Of a stretch of 64,000 nucleotides of DNA, positions 46,561-59,191 are shown one piece after another. The stretch comes from Onchidella celtica (lineage: Eukaryota; Mollusca; Gastropoda; Systellommatophora; Onchidiidae), in assembly GCA_963931925.1 (NCBI GenBank), contig OZ007583.1:15756548-15820547 (forward strand), given 5' to 3'. Numbering within the stretch: position 1 is the first letter of the stretch; each line of letters starts with the position of its first letter. A program made the translations under genes and the position numbers. The notes beneath the pieces were generated by a model, which saw only the letters and a list, made by a program, of their open reading frames with translations, searched no databases and had not been told where the DNA came from.

Positions 46561-49500
46561 GGTGAATGTATTTCAATATCCGGATTTCCATGAACCGCCA
46601 GTCATGTTTGTGAGAGATCTAGTGACATTCGTGTATTCGGTTCATGAATATCTTTCTTGGCATTTGGGCGGGGGGGGGGGGGGGTTCAAAACTGTACTGC
46701 ACGGGAATGTGTCCATGTGTACAGTTCCGTGTTTGAATACAGTGATTTGGTACAGGATTACCGTTGGAGAAATAATTTTGATTGTGCACTTCGTTTACTA
46801 AATGTCCGTTTAAAATCAGAGTTCAGTGGTTTTTACACGAGAGGCTACGCTGGTATTAAGCCGTGCCTCGTCTTTTCTGCCTTTTCAAACGTCACTGTGA
46901 GTAATGGAAAAGAGAGGGAAAGCTGAAAGCTTAGGACAATCTTTGATTACTTCTCGTTGTTACATCAGTTTGACTTTGTCTCTGAGATTCTTGTTCCTAT
47001 CGGCCGCTTTTGGCCATTGTCGAGGAAAACATTGAAATGGGACATGTTCTGTTTTGATACCAGATTGTTACATTTCTTTCTCCTTACTGAATGGAGTATT
47101 ATAAAGATTCATTTATAGGTTTGTTCGAATACATTGGTACATGTAATACACTGGTGGCAGCTGAGCGCTATTGTATTTTTATTTCTAAACCAGACTGAGG
47201 AGGTGCAAGTGTCTGTTCTTTTTGGAATCGTTTGACCGTGTGTGTACTCAGTTCCAGTTATGTGTATGGAAATTTTACGTTCACGGGTATCTGTCATATT
47301 GTTGTGTGTGCAGTTTTGCCTTTTTAAGAAAATGAGAGTTGAAGCTTGGTTGGCAAAAGGGCCATATAACGCATGCGACATTACGTCACAAACTCATGTC
47401 TCGAAAAGTTTTTAACCGATTGGAATGACACTTGTAATAGAACTAGGAGTGAGAGAAATACTCATGGTAAAACCTCAAAATTCGCAAAATGTCGCATACA
47501 ACAATATGACAAACATAAAATTAATATGGACAGGTATTTATTCGTGACTTCATTTATATAGTCACGTTGTGTTTTTCTTAACTGTTAAATTAGTTTAAAA
47601 TGTGAATGTCGCCACTTTTTTTTTTTTGTCGGTCTTATTATATGAAAATTCAGTGTCATGTTCAACTTGCAGTGAAAATATAAATTTGATAGCTTCTGGA
47701 AAATCCCGATTCTGTTTCGCTGGCATAGATATTTCATGAACATTCCTTTATATTAATTTAAAAAATGGCATCTGTAAACCGTCTTTTCCTTGTCTAAGTG
47801 GCTGTGGGTGACGATACTCACAATTCATTAACTGTTGTATGAAATTTTGTTGACAGTGGGTAATTTCGAGATTTTGGTTTTTGAGGATTATAAAATTTAA
47901 TGTGCCCGTGCAACAGTTCATCAATATACTTGAAATATATGGGCACTTATTGACTTTTCAATTTTTCTTAAGACATGAAACGCTTTTAAGCTCAAAATAA
48001 TTCGCAAAGAATGGAGGAAAACTCCCTGAAATCTTGCCTAGTTAACACACTTGGAGTGACACATTTGGCAATACAAACACTTCAACCAGGCAATGTTTAT
48101 ATTTTATTGACAGAATGTCTGGTGAGCCGTGACAAACAGGCATGTGCAAAAATGTGGAGAATGTTTGTGTTTTGTCAAGCCGGTGTGCTGTTGTCTCGGG
48201 ACTGTTTGTTCTATTTGTCTCATTGCAGATTTTTATGGCGTTCCTTGCCCATAAAAATAATAACAGCGTTTTTTTAAGGACAACAGTAGCTGTAAGCTCA
48301 GACAGCTTAGCAACTACATTTGGGCTCAGTATAATCGGGATAGGTGAGGCCAGGTACAGTGCATGTCTTTGTGCAGTATACACATAATGGTGCAAGCCGT
48401 TTAGAAAGGGAGCTATTGGCTATTGCTTTCCTATTCCGTGTTCTCAGTCTTTGTGGTTTTATAATGCAGGCCATGAACAGAAATCCACCAATCAAAGTGA
48501 GTTTCTGGAAAATATTGAATTGTTCAAATCGTTGCCGCCCCTCAAAAAATAATAATAATAAAAAAGTTAATTAGTTTGTAATTCTAGACATTTAGCGGAT
48601 TCACCGGTTTTTGATAATTACTTTGAAGAAAAATGTTCCCCGTTGCTTGGCTTTGGCTTATTTCTACAATCTCTTAAATTCAAAGGAGTGGATTGTAGAG
48701 TTCGTTAACAATTTAACTACATGTAATTCGAAACAACTTGTCAGGGCGACATTTTTACCCTCATGCGGGCCGTGGCGTCTCACCGAACTTGACTCGAAAT
48801 GCAGCTGGCGAAGAGCAAATCTTAGTTTAGCTTTAGATATTGGAATTTGTGATGGGGGGAGGGGGCTGCGATTTATGATAGGAGATTTAGTAGAAGTGGA
48901 TATTTAAACCCAGGCGAGACACGGAATGTCAATATTTTACAACACGCCAGGCATGGGAGAAACAACAGCCAATCAACCTGGTCTCTGCAGTGGCCAAAAT
49001 AAGACTTGCCAGTTATTTGCTCCACAAACGTTGTCCGCTACAGTTTATTCATGAAGTGCGCCAGCTGAGAAATAGCTATTATTCTGCCTGGCGTGCCATC
49101 AAACTTCCAATTGATACTCAAGCTCATACTCAGCTGTATATATTATATCCTCCCTGGGCTAAGTACATGTTGTTCTGTCCTAGAGCATGCTTAAGATCTT
49201 TACAAGTGGATCTTTATTGAGGTCATATATAGTATTTGTGAGATCTTCAGGTTGATTAGTTCGTGACACTATCAGAGTTGCCGCTCTTTACTTCACATTC
49301 TGGATTCCAGTGTGATGCTTCACAAATTGTGTACATGTAAGTATCAGTCCATTTTGGATTGCACTGTACAATTCCGTCTTGAATTGAACCGAACTCTCTG
49401 GTGATGTATAATGGCAAAAGACTTGACTGGGATAACGTCCTGATATCTGTCTGAGAAGCTTGCTGTTCACTCTGTGGTGTGAAAAGCAAATGGCTTTAAC

Positions 49501-49742
49501 TGAGTCTATGTTCTGTCTAGGTTTTTCAGATTGCTATTCATGAAAAAACCCACGTTTGTTCACATTTGGGCGGTTTATTCCTCTGAAACAATATCTTTAG
49601 TTTGGACATTTGCCATCGAGCACTCAGAGATTTGACTGTCAAGTAACAAATATTCCAAATGTGTGTTCAAAACAGTACAGAGGAAGTAGGAAGTTTGATG
49701 GATTGATGGATTGGATGTTTAGCCTGTGACCGAAGTTTAAAC
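46561..49742. other. Unassigned DNA
   Basis: About 3.2 kb with no supported gene. A G tract lies at 46670-46684 and a T tract at about 47618-47630. Frames at 48011-48277 and 48042-48395 overlap on opposite strands without recognisable domains. Confidence 0.4.
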
Positions 49743-49837
49743 ATGGCGTTTGGACTTCTGGACATTTTGCTGTGTGTGTGTGTCCTGGTGGTCGTGTGGA
49801 CATTACTGGGCCTGGTGCAGCGCTGGACACAGTTCAG
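49743..49837 (+). CDS. Candidate first exon: N-terminal membrane anchor (P450-like)
   Basis: The ATG is in a good Kozak context (AAACATGG) and opens 31 codons plus two bases, ending at a consensus donor CAG|GTGAGC. The peptide has an N-terminal MAFGLLDILL, then about 20 hydrophobic residues (CVCVLVVVWTLLGL), then QRWTQF with a basic residue. This is the layout of a signal anchor, as at the start of microsomal cytochrome P450s. Exon, start and donor are visible; the family is inference, since any ER-anchored protein could begin this way. I could not find the next exon: the nearest acceptor-led candidate (about 55538) reaches a stop quickly in the required phase. The GC-rich, TG-repeat-containing codons contrast with the AT-rich flanks. 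Confidence 0.4.
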
Positions 49838-50330
49838 GTGAGCAATACTTATCCTTTGCCCTAATTCACACTTTGATGGCCTTTAGACAACTTTCATACT
49901 ACATGACATAAAATTATAATGGAGCCAAAGGGTGAACGTGTAAGCTCTGAAAACTTCGTGAAAACGGGATAAAAAATTATGAAAGCTGTGTGCTGCCTCA
50001 ATTTTTGACGATAAGTTGCTTGGGCTTGAACAAAATGTAGCCTTAATATGGCTTACTTACTATTTTTTTAGCCGCCAAAAAGAAACTTATTTTCATTAAA
50101 TAGAGTTGAAAAATATGACTGGAAATTTCGTTCTTACTGCGTGACCACTGTTCTGGGAACGGCACTTTAGCTAGTCTTATATTATAAGTAAGCGTGAGTT
50201 GCAAATCTTACGCAAGAAGTCCGAGACAACCACTATACCTACAAACGCGCGTTTTTCAACCTAAATAGTTTTTAAAGATACAGTTTTAGACCAACATAAT
50301 ATAACTATTAGTACTGTGCACTTTCTTTTT
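49838..50330. other. Possible intron after the anchor exon
   Basis: AT-rich DNA following the GTGAGC donor; no next exon seen. Confidence 0.35.
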
Positions 50331-50420
50331 CTGGTGTCATCTGACGGTAATCTGGCGGCACTTGCCGGTGCAGCATTGAATTATTATAATGTGTAAATTA
50401 ATATGAATCAGTCTGTGGAG
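50331..50420 (+). repeat. Dispersed repeat family I, copy 1
   Basis: Shares CTGGTGTCA(T/C)...GGTAAT/TAGT, GGCGGCAC/GGCATATT and TATGAATCAGTCTGTGGAGA-like landmarks with 61461-61545 and 62132-62225. Diverged. Confidence 0.5.
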
Positions 50421-50668
50421 ACAAGCAGTAATTCATTCATGTAAAAACCGGACACGCTGGGCCATTCTGCGCGTCCTAGATTATAAAGTCCCAGAAAACT
50501 TGTCTATTGCATCTGGCAAGAGATTAAACGAGTTGGTCTACGCACTTACCCACCTACCTACCTACCAATTTTCCTACCTATCCTCCTGCCTGCCTGCCTA
50601 CCTAGACAGAGTATTATAGATAAGCCACAGAAAAGCTGTTGGGTCGCAGCAAGGCTTGAAGCGAATTT

Positions 50669-50884
50669 AAAATGTGGCAAAAAAGAAAGACTTGTATGTC
50701 GCTTCGGGCCACCATACCTCGACGGACGTGCCGCGCTCCGAGAATCCAAGTGGGACTCGCAAACGTTGAGTAGACGCATACGTTGATTTGTTGTTCCTTT
50801 TCCTTTGCGTTTGATTATATCGTTTCTGTATTATTTCTACACGAGGCTTTGCTACATTCAACCTTTTCTTTTTGCCACATTTTG
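50669..50884. mobile_element. MITE family B, copy with an unrelated centre
   Basis: The ends (AAAATGTGGCAAAAAAGAAA and TTTCTTTTTGCCACATTTTG) are inverted repeats matching the 45.3-kb copy. The central part (about 50705-50790) is GC-rich and not shared. Short CTAC/CTGC (50555-50605) and TGTC (50897-50925) microsatellites flank it. Confidence 0.7.
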
Positions 50885-50929
50885 ACTGCCTAGCTATCTG
50901 TCTGTCTGTCTTTCTGTCTGTCTATTTTT

Positions 50930-52577
50930 CCGTCAGCCTGTCACTGTCGGTCTGTTTGTCCAAGCAGCTAGCTATGCTGCAATTACTATGCTCAGTTTCC
51001 ATCGAAGATTATTGACATGCCAGAATCGCTTTCAGTGTCAAATAAAATGAAATGTGCAGTGTAAGGTTTCCTATATCCTGTCACATAAACTTGCCCGAGT
51101 AATCACAGAATCATCAGTGCACTGAAACAAGTCAATTAATCTTTTGATAAAATCTTCTTTCATATAAATATACAGGTTAATCTGTTGGTTACCCATATGC
51201 TCGAAAACCACTGAACAGACCCAGCTAGAATTTGCATGAATAAGTGCCACATGGTTGCGGACCAAATACGCTACGCAATTTCTTGCGACCGAAGAATAAT
51301 CCGTGAAAATGAGCAAATAACGGAAGTCTTAGGTCGCAAGCGACTTTAGGCGACCTTTTACAGAATTCTCGGTGCGCAACGAATCTTGCACGAAGCTCTG
51401 GGTTTATGGTCTTTGTATTCCAACTTGCTTTGTAACTTCCATTCAGACCACTAAACCATGTTTTAAACCCTGTTCATATGAATGAATTTCATTGCAGTTA
51501 AATAAAGTCTGATTGTTTCTAGTGACAAATGTTACTCATTCTGTGCCCAATTTTCCTGATTTTCTGTCAACTCCAGTATAAATTGATTAAATCATAATAC
51601 ATTGATAATTACTCAGTGTGGATAAATGATTAGTTAGATAAATTATGTTTATTTCCTTTTAATTTATGAATGGGGTTTTATTCATTTTAGATTTGCATGC
51701 AATAGGGGACGGAACCGCATCGCTAAATTCCAATGGCATAAGATTACCATCTTATGTCCCTTGAAATAAGTCCCGAACATGCAGCTACCACCGTGCCAAA
51801 CGTTCTCGCTCACACATTACCTTTCCTTTCTCCGCGTCTCTGTGTTTGCTTCTCCTTGTCTCTATAGTAATTTTTTTGTTTTGTTTGGTCTTTTATGCTG
51901 TCCTACTGTCGCAAAGATTCATAATTTATTTTCTTCTCCTCTCGCTCCAATTTTTTTCGTTTTGTTCTTTTATGCGTTCACAATCCTTTATGCCCTTGAA
52001 TTCTCTGACAGTGAGTCTTTTGTTTTTCTTTTACATCTACCAGCATTTACTTCCCTCATATTTTCTCTTTGAAATGAGAGCTGTAGGTGTGTATAAATTA
52101 TGATCTGATGACAGGTCCATGAAAAGATATTTAGCGTTATGTCCGCGCCAGTTGGTAAAGCTAGTTGCGAAAACAGAATCATCAATCAGAACTTTCAATC
52201 TTTGAAAAAGTGGCCAAGTTCTGAGTAGATATATCCCCGAACCTGCTTCTGGATCTGCTCATTTGCCAAAGAACACATACACTCACATCCAGCTTTTTTT
52301 TTTTTTTCACTAAATCTCGATTTCTTAAAATGTTACTCCTTTAAATCATTCAGCCCTGATTTTTTTTTTCCACCGTGGCACCAATTTTTCCAAATCTCAG
52401 CATGCAAAAAAATGGGTCCTGTTTGAAAAATGATAATAATCTCCTTATCTGTCGGTCAAATTACACAGATTATACCCCAATTAGAAGGTAATTAAATTAA
52501 GAATGCATGCGAGGAGAGAAAAACATTGTAGAAGATCAATATGAAGTTTTGTTAGAGGAAATTATATAATGTTACAT
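50930..52577. other. Unassigned DNA
   Basis: No supported gene. T-runs lie at about 52293-52308 and 52360-52370. Overlapping T-rich frames at 51779-52103 look like composition artefacts. Confidence 0.4.
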
Positions 52578-52781
52578 TCATATTGGGCTAATCGCTGTCA
52601 CCAGTTTCTTCGCTCTCGCTATCTGAATCGGATCTGGTAGATCTAAATCACAGTTCAAGTCATTTTCCAGGCAATCTTCAAGATTCTTGCATATTCGGTC
52701 AATAATCTCGTAAAACCTGGGGAGCAACGATTTTGCCAACATAACCCTCATTTGAGGACTCGCGGTAGACATGTTGTTCAT
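52578..52781 (-). CDS. Small unrecognised open frame, 67 codons
   Basis: The minus-strand frame starts at the ATG at 52781 and ends at TGA at 52578. The product has protein-like composition: MNNMSTASPQ, an amphipathic helix (RVMLAKSLLPRFYEIIDRIC), an acidic segment (LEDCLENDLNCDLDLPD) and a helix (PIQIARAKKLVTAISPI). The 250 bp upstream on the minus strand are richer in CpG (GCGATCGC, GCGGCC, CCGCGG) than their surroundings, as expected for a promoter or 5' leader. I do not recognise the family. It could be a short adaptor-type protein, a terminal exon or a chance frame; the balanced composition makes chance less likely. No intron signal is needed to read it. Confidence 0.35.
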   Translation of the reverse strand: MNNMSTASPQMRVMLAKSLLPRFYEIIDRICKNLEDCLENDLNCDLDLPDPIQIARAKKLVTAISPI

Positions 52782-53060
52782 CAAATCAATCGCGTCTGTT
52801 TCCGGTCAAAGGTCCTCTCTAAGACCAGTATCTTATGAATTCGGGAGTATTTCATTTTACTACCGTCGTGATAAAAATCCTTCGCGTTATCTCATTACAA
52901 ATATTAAAATATCGCATAGAATCGAGTCTATTTCCCTGGCCGCGGTCAGAGGCCGGTAGGAATTTCTGTGCTACCCATCGGCCGCTATCAGCGATCGCTT
53001 CCTATCCCTTCCAAGAATATCATTAGAGGTTTAACCGTCCCTGCCCTGCCCCTCACCTGC
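52782..53060 (-). promoter_or_regulatory. CpG-rich stretch upstream of the small frame
   Basis: Contains several CpG-rich 6-8-mers (CCGCGG, CGGCCG, GCGATCGC) in otherwise AT-rich DNA. A promoter role is inference only; no TATA box was placed. Confidence 0.25.
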
Positions 53061-53679
53061 CTGACCAATCCTTTAGAACCAATACTGACCTGATAGATTT
53101 AACTTCAAGCCTCGAGAATTGCAGCAAGCGTTAGCTCCCGTAACACCTCACAGGTCAATGACGCATGCAAAGCCCATTTTTAACACTAGTGTATTTTTCA
53201 TAGAGACAGCAAAGTGTGCCTGTATTGTTTATGCGTAACATCTTTAGTTTGGGTTTTTGTTTTAAACAAATCCAAGTGAAGGTCTAAACAACACTACCGA
53301 ATCAGAGATTGGGGAATTTTACCTGTACCTGATGCAAACATCAATTATCGGGCTACAGGTGGGCTCAAGAGGCATCGCAACCACCTTGTGTCTCTGCAAA
53401 TCGTAAGTATAACAAATTATGTCCAAACAAGAAAGAAATATCGTTATCCCTGGCAGTTATCGTCAGTAAAATTAATGTGGATGATAGCAGTGCCGATCTC
53501 GGCCATGTTATCATTTACTCGGCAATGTCTAGTACATTGCTTATGTCGAAAGATAGTTGCTGCTGAATTGGCTTATGGTATTGGTCGGACAGATCTCCTA
53601 CGCCCTTGACTTTCCGTTGGTTTGCTCTCAGCTACAACATCTTTGAGATCTAGCCACTGGATAGTGGGTTAGTGAAGTC
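53061..53679. other. Unassigned DNA
   Basis: No supported gene or repeat. Confidence 0.4.
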
Positions 53680-53873
53680 TAAGGCCGTGTTTTCATGTGA
53701 ACGGCAACGGAAACGGCAAAAATCCACCAAGAAGTTAGAAGAAAGAGTGCTTCCATGTGTACGGAAATGGTGTTGCTGTGCACATGAAAACATTCCCTTT
53801 ATTTCACTGCTTCAAAAGTTTTTGACATTTCCGTTGCCGTTTCCGTTTCCGTACACATGAAAACCCAGCTTTA
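53680..53873. mobile_element. MITE family A, copy 2
   Basis: 194 bp with inverted ends (TAAGGCCGTGTTTTCATGTG and CACATGAAAACCCAGCTTTA). Subterminal GGAAACGG/CCGTTTCC runs are also inverted. The centre is non-coding. Confidence 0.8.
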
Positions 53874-54462
53874 GATAGGAACTAATGTCCAACAAGAGAA
53901 GATACGGATAAGGGGTGTTTTATTCTTGAAATGAGCTGAACCTTTCGTAAAGTTTCTCTTCACAGTCATGGCGTTTGAGATTCCAGTGGATGTTAATATT
54001 GGACCTATCTTTAGTCTTTCAAGTCGACCATCTCGCCTTTTTCTGTGTCTCCTTCTCTTCCCATAATATCCGAAAGTTCCGTGTACCCGAAATGACAAAA
54101 TCTGGCATGATCGTGACCCGAAATTTTGATCGGGTTTTCCCACCTGGGATTGGCGTTGTTTTGATCCTGAACTGTGCCAGATTTCTGTCACATTAAAGGC
54201 TGGTTCTTTCCTGAACTTTTTCCTCGTATTTGATAGCGTAAGCTTCTTTTTTTCCCATCTTTCTTCCAATCAGAGACGCGGATTCTCTATAGATTTAGAA
54301 CTGACAAACAATAATACGAATAACCTTCCAAAGGATTGTGATGGCGTCTGCGCTGACGATGATATGAAAGGCACCAATAAGAAGATACAGCAGTCTTTCT
54401 GCCAGTGTTAACGAAATTTGAATTGGCAAATAATTATGTTACCAAAAGGCAACTTACTGTTC
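53874..54462. other. Unassigned DNA
   Basis: The 132-codon minus frame at 53871-54269 starts inside MITE A and has no recognised domain; not called. Confidence 0.4.
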
Positions 54463-54657
54463 ATTGCATTCCTGAGCATGAAGGTTATCAGATATTAGAT
54501 GTATTATAGCAAAAGAAATGTGCCAATAGGAAAATGTAATAATCCAATAGAATCATAATGGTTTAAGTCACCAAATGTTAGGAAAAGAAAGTTTTTTTTT
54601 TCTTAATATCTCAAAGTGTCTAAAATGGCCTATGCCTTTGGCGTAGAGCAGTGACAA
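54463..54657 (+). repeat. Dispersed repeat family D, copy 2
   Basis: Aligns with 11163-11343 through AAATGTAATAATCCAATAGA and GTAGAGCAGTGAC. Confidence 0.6.
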
Positions 54658-57600
54658 AATGTGGAAGAATCATGGTACAAACAATGGTTTCAGGCAAATG
54701 CTAACACTCGATGTACAGACTATTGCGGTGTGGAAAATGAGACTCTCGGAGACCAGTGCAGAATTTGCACCTGCAAACTGAAAGATAACCAAAATGCATT
54801 AATATTTTATCAAATTTTCTTGTTTATTTCTCATGCTTCAACTCAGCATTTGTTTTTACTTTATGCTCAAGTGTGCTCCAGAATTGTACGAGTGCTCAGT
54901 AGTTCGTCTCAAATTCTGCCTTTTAGAACAACTGCGTTGTTCGTTAGAATGAGAGGAGACATCTGGTTGGCAAGGTTGTACACACTGGCGTTTTGTGAAA
55001 GGTCGACACGAGCTGGCCAATTTCTCGGCAGTTCCAGGTGTGAGATGAAATGTTATGACAATCTGCAGGTAAAGATTACCTGGACTGATCCAGTAAAGAG
55101 GCATTGAGTTTGTTGTTCATTTCTTTTTCTGAACTTTAACGTCCATGTTGTCCTTGGCAAGCTTGATTGCAAATTCTGAAATGTTAAGGAATCAAAGGGG
55201 TTTGCCAGAAATATATCTATCAATATGTCTGTCTGTCTGTCTGTCGATCCATCGACCGATCGGCTCGATCGATGTATCTAATCCATCTACATCTGTCGGT
55301 CTGTCCGTCTAATCTGTCTGTTTGCCTGTCTGTTTGTCCAAATATATATAGTCTTAAACCAATAATCAACATCAGTCAAACACCTGGTACCAGACAAGAT
55401 ACCTCAAAGCTACTTGAACAAAAAACGCTTTTCCCATATCCGGGCAGGAAAAACCCACCAACCCAGGCCAGATGCTCAGGGAAAACCGTTCACTGGCCGC
55501 TGTGTGTTTACTGGTTTGTTTGTCTTTATAGATTCCAGCACCATCTCCTATCCATATAGTTTGTCATTGGCAGGAAGCTATCTGAGGGTCATATCGAGTA
55601 CTTGGCGTGGTATCGCGAGACGTTTGTTGACATCCGGACCTCTGGCATCGAGCATTTATAGACAGGTTAGACTTAGATGGTTTGAAGGTATCGGATTTGG
55701 TCATGTGTTATTGTAAAAGTCTTTAACCTCACAGTAACGTTCTGCCATGTTCTACCTTTCGCTCAGTACGTTAATAGCTGCTCAACCTGCTCAAAATAGA
55801 CACTTTCGAAGCACGACTAGGTTAAATAGTTAAGAAATCTAAACATTAATTTTGTTTATCTGGCAATGGATAAAAAACATTACTAATGTTTCATTTTTTT
55901 TTAAAAACATGTAGTTTTGTTTTGTTCCTTTAAGAAAATCTTAAGAAATGGAAAACTGCATGAATAAAAGACGGTGTACGTAATTAGCCAACCAGGTAGT
56001 CAGACCATTTATATGTTGAGGGTGGTCAGGAGACACTTTCGCTGAACGTCTGTGAATGACATAGTAACCACCCCCCCCCCCCCCTTGCCGAAAACAACAA
56101 CAACAACAACTATAAACCTTGATGGTGGACTTCGCTTTTAAATATAATGAAACTTTTATTGTAAGAGAACACGTAGCCCAATATCTTAAGGCAGGTGGCA
56201 CACGGAGTCAGGCCTGGTTTGTCTCGGCAGTGTGAGGTGTGGGCTGCAGACGGGACCTTGCACACTGGCGAGACCAATAGTCTGTCTCGTTAGTGAGGGC
56301 ACGTCTAAATTTTCTTGAGCCAGCTGGCGGAAAGAGATACCTCTCACACTGAGCCAAAACAAACGCCAAACAGATTTGACTTAGTGCTCCACCAAGCTAA
56401 ACAAAGCAAACGATACTTGCCTTGACCAGAGGGAATCACCCCTGTGTTACCATCAAGTTACCAGATAGAGACAGGTAGTACGTTTAGCGTGTCCACAGAT
56501 TTCCCACCGCCACCTAGCAGCAAATGCGTGGAAGTCATGAACAAAGCTGGGTTTTACAAGCCAAGATAGCAAAACTGTTAGACTTTGTTTGCTGTCCAGG
56601 TACCGTTGTAGGCCTTGATTTAAGACACTAACTGATTTTGTAATGATAACTTCAGTCGCTGCAGGAAAACTCCGGCTTTTTTGGGGTGGGGGGGGGGGGT
56701 AGTACCGCATCATGAATTTATCATTATATCAAGAATCTTTTTATGCAGTGCGCCATTGGCCCCGCCCCCGATCGGCATACAAACTGTGTGCACGATTTTT
56801 ATAGAGGGGCGAAGAAGGGAGTGTCTCATCTTATTGTATCTAGTATCTTTGCCACCATGCAGCGTCGCCCAGATGTATTGACAAAGGAATCGATTATTGG
56901 TATTTTTCATCGGCATTATAAACAATCTGGTCCACCCTAACAGGATGAAATAAGAGCGGGAAAGAAAGAGGAGCAGTTTTTTTGGCTCAGGATCAATGTT
57001 GAGTGATTTGGCGCATTATAGCACCGAGGTTTACCTGAGATTGCTAGCAGTGGAGAAACTTTACAGTGCGAGGTTGCAGTAACCTTGTCTGCTACTGACT
57101 GGCTTCTAGCCTTACACAGATATTTATGTGTTTGTCTTTGTGGCACCTGAAATAAAAACAGAAATGAGACAAAGGAAGAACTTCTAGACGACGGAGTTAA
57201 AAATAGTGCTCTCTTCATTCCGGAGGTTAACCCGTCAGCTGAGTGGAGTACCAAGGGAAATAATTAGCACAGGTAAAACTGTTTGTGAATGTCAATAATC
57301 GGCCTTTATCTTCTGGTGTATCTGAAAATCCTGTCGGGTATATTTCTTTCTTTGTTTGGTGTTGATATAACATTGGGAGGATACAAACCCGACATTTTGG
57401 GCTTAGAAAAAACAACTCGCAGTATTTCTTTAAACTGTCACGACAAACAGATTTAGACAATAAGATTAAGTTGTCATAACACGGTATCTGATCTCTCTGA
57501 CACAGAAGACGGACTCGGCAGAATTATTGTGCTTTTTTAAAAATCGTTTCTCATGGATGAGTTAGTTGAGTAGACTATTAGATGCTGTAGTGGAGACTTC

Positions 57601-59049
57601 GGTTGTAGAATTGAGTATTATGAAGGTAAATTGGCATAAAGATCCGATTGGTGCTGGCCAAGTAGATCATACTGTCAGCAGAAATTGCAGGGTTTTCCAC
57701 AGTTTACAATGCTGGTTCTGTATTGTGTATTGCGTGAATGCACCTCATCAGACGTTTTTTGGTTTACTTTGAGTCAGTGGTTTCTGTCTTTTTTTTTTTC
57801 CGAGCTCACCACACCTTTTTTTTTTTTTTGGTACCCCATTAGCGAGTCAGTCCAACTTGTTAAATATGGTTATGTTTAGACAATACTGTCAGCACTGTGA
57901 TATCCTGTTAGTTGATCTTTTTCGTTTTTTTTTTTTTTTTTGTGGTTTTATTTGCTGTATGAAAAACAAAGAGGAAGTAAGATTTGTTACTGAAAATATT
58001 TTTTTAGTTTTCTACTTGTCCCTGGTCTATACAGAACCTAGGGGTGAGCTCTTCCCGCTTTCCCGCTTCATCAAAAGCAGCGTCCATTGTTAGTCCTGAT
58101 GCCACAGCAATAATAAAAGTCTCTAAAACGGCAGAGGTCCGCTCTAAAGTGGCTGTTTATGTCAGTTCTGTTAATGTCCTAACCAAATCCTAACTGAATG
58201 AAAGAAAGTGATGCAGTGGCATGGACAAAGAGGAGGAGGTAATTAACAAACATGATCCGAGAGTACAAAAATCGTCCTAATGAATTTTAGCAGTGAAAAA
58301 GGAGGGGTTTGTAAATTTGATTATGGCACCCCGAGACTGCCCCATGTCGAACCTCACCACCTATATGTTGGGCGCCTTAGGATGTAAGAACCTGCCAAAA
58401 AACCACCACGTGACCTCCAACAGTTACAATGACAATGTCTGTATACATATAGCAGTTAATACAAAGCTGAGAGTCAGTGGTTTCTAAATCTTTTCAACCT
58501 GTTTACTAGCTACATACATTCATCTCTCATGCCTTTATCTCCCCGCCACCCCCTACCTCCTCCCACCCCCACCCCAAACCCCAACAATACAGCCAGTTCA
58601 GTTTTCAAAGACCAGCGAAGCATAATTATAGTCGCCTAGTGTCTGTTGTGTCTTATTTGGCTGTACCCCCGCCCCGTCACCCCTACCCTCCCCGAAATCC
58701 CAAACAGGAACAGAATTCTCCCAGGTTAAGAATCGATACTTTCATTTAGTTTAATGCAGATTTTATGATATATTATGACACAAAATCGCGGCAAAGTCAA
58801 CAGTAAACTGGATAAGCTCGTTTTCTATTGACCCAGAAAACATGAATTTTACAGATAATGTGTTTTTCGTTTTATAGCTGTTTTGGTGGGCTGGTAACTT
58901 AAGGGTTGATTCATGGTGGGGAAAGTAAAAACAACATGTGGTCCCGCAGGGACTGGGTGCCCAATGGCGCAGGTGTATATTGAAAATGTGATTTGAGTTG
59001 AGTTCTGCATCTACCTATTGAAGGACGGTTTAAACTTGTGAAGTTTGGT
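54658..59049. other. Unassigned DNA with microsatellites
   Basis: No supported gene. Contains (TGTC)n and (CGAT)-type repeats at 55228-55335, poly(C) then (CAA)n at about 56061-56110, a G tract at about 56688-56699, T tracts at 57790-57830 and 57925-57942, and C-rich DNA at about 58540-58590. The 148-codon frame at 54661-55107 has no recognised domain. Confidence 0.4.
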
Positions 59050-59191
59050 CAAAATGTGGCAGAAAGAAGAAGTTGTATGTTGCAAAGACTCACGCAAGAA
59101 AGTATACAGTCAAATGCAAAGGAATCGTTTTGGTACCAGACATGATGCGAACCTTTGCAACCTATTGCTTTTCAAGCTTTGCCATATTTTG
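59050..59191. mobile_element. MITE family B, short copy
   Basis: Starts CAAAATGTGGCAGAAAGAAG and ends GCTTTGCCATATTTTG, inverted ends of family B with a shortened centre. Confidence 0.65.

Noticed and set aside
54661-55107. 148-codon + frame
   Set aside because: No recognisable domain, mixed composition, no splice context; adjacent to repeat D.
55414-55716. Second exon for the 49.7-kb anchor exon
   Set aside because: The acceptor near 55538 looks acceptable, but the phase left by the first exon leads to an early stop. The open phase does not match, and no P450 motif is seen.
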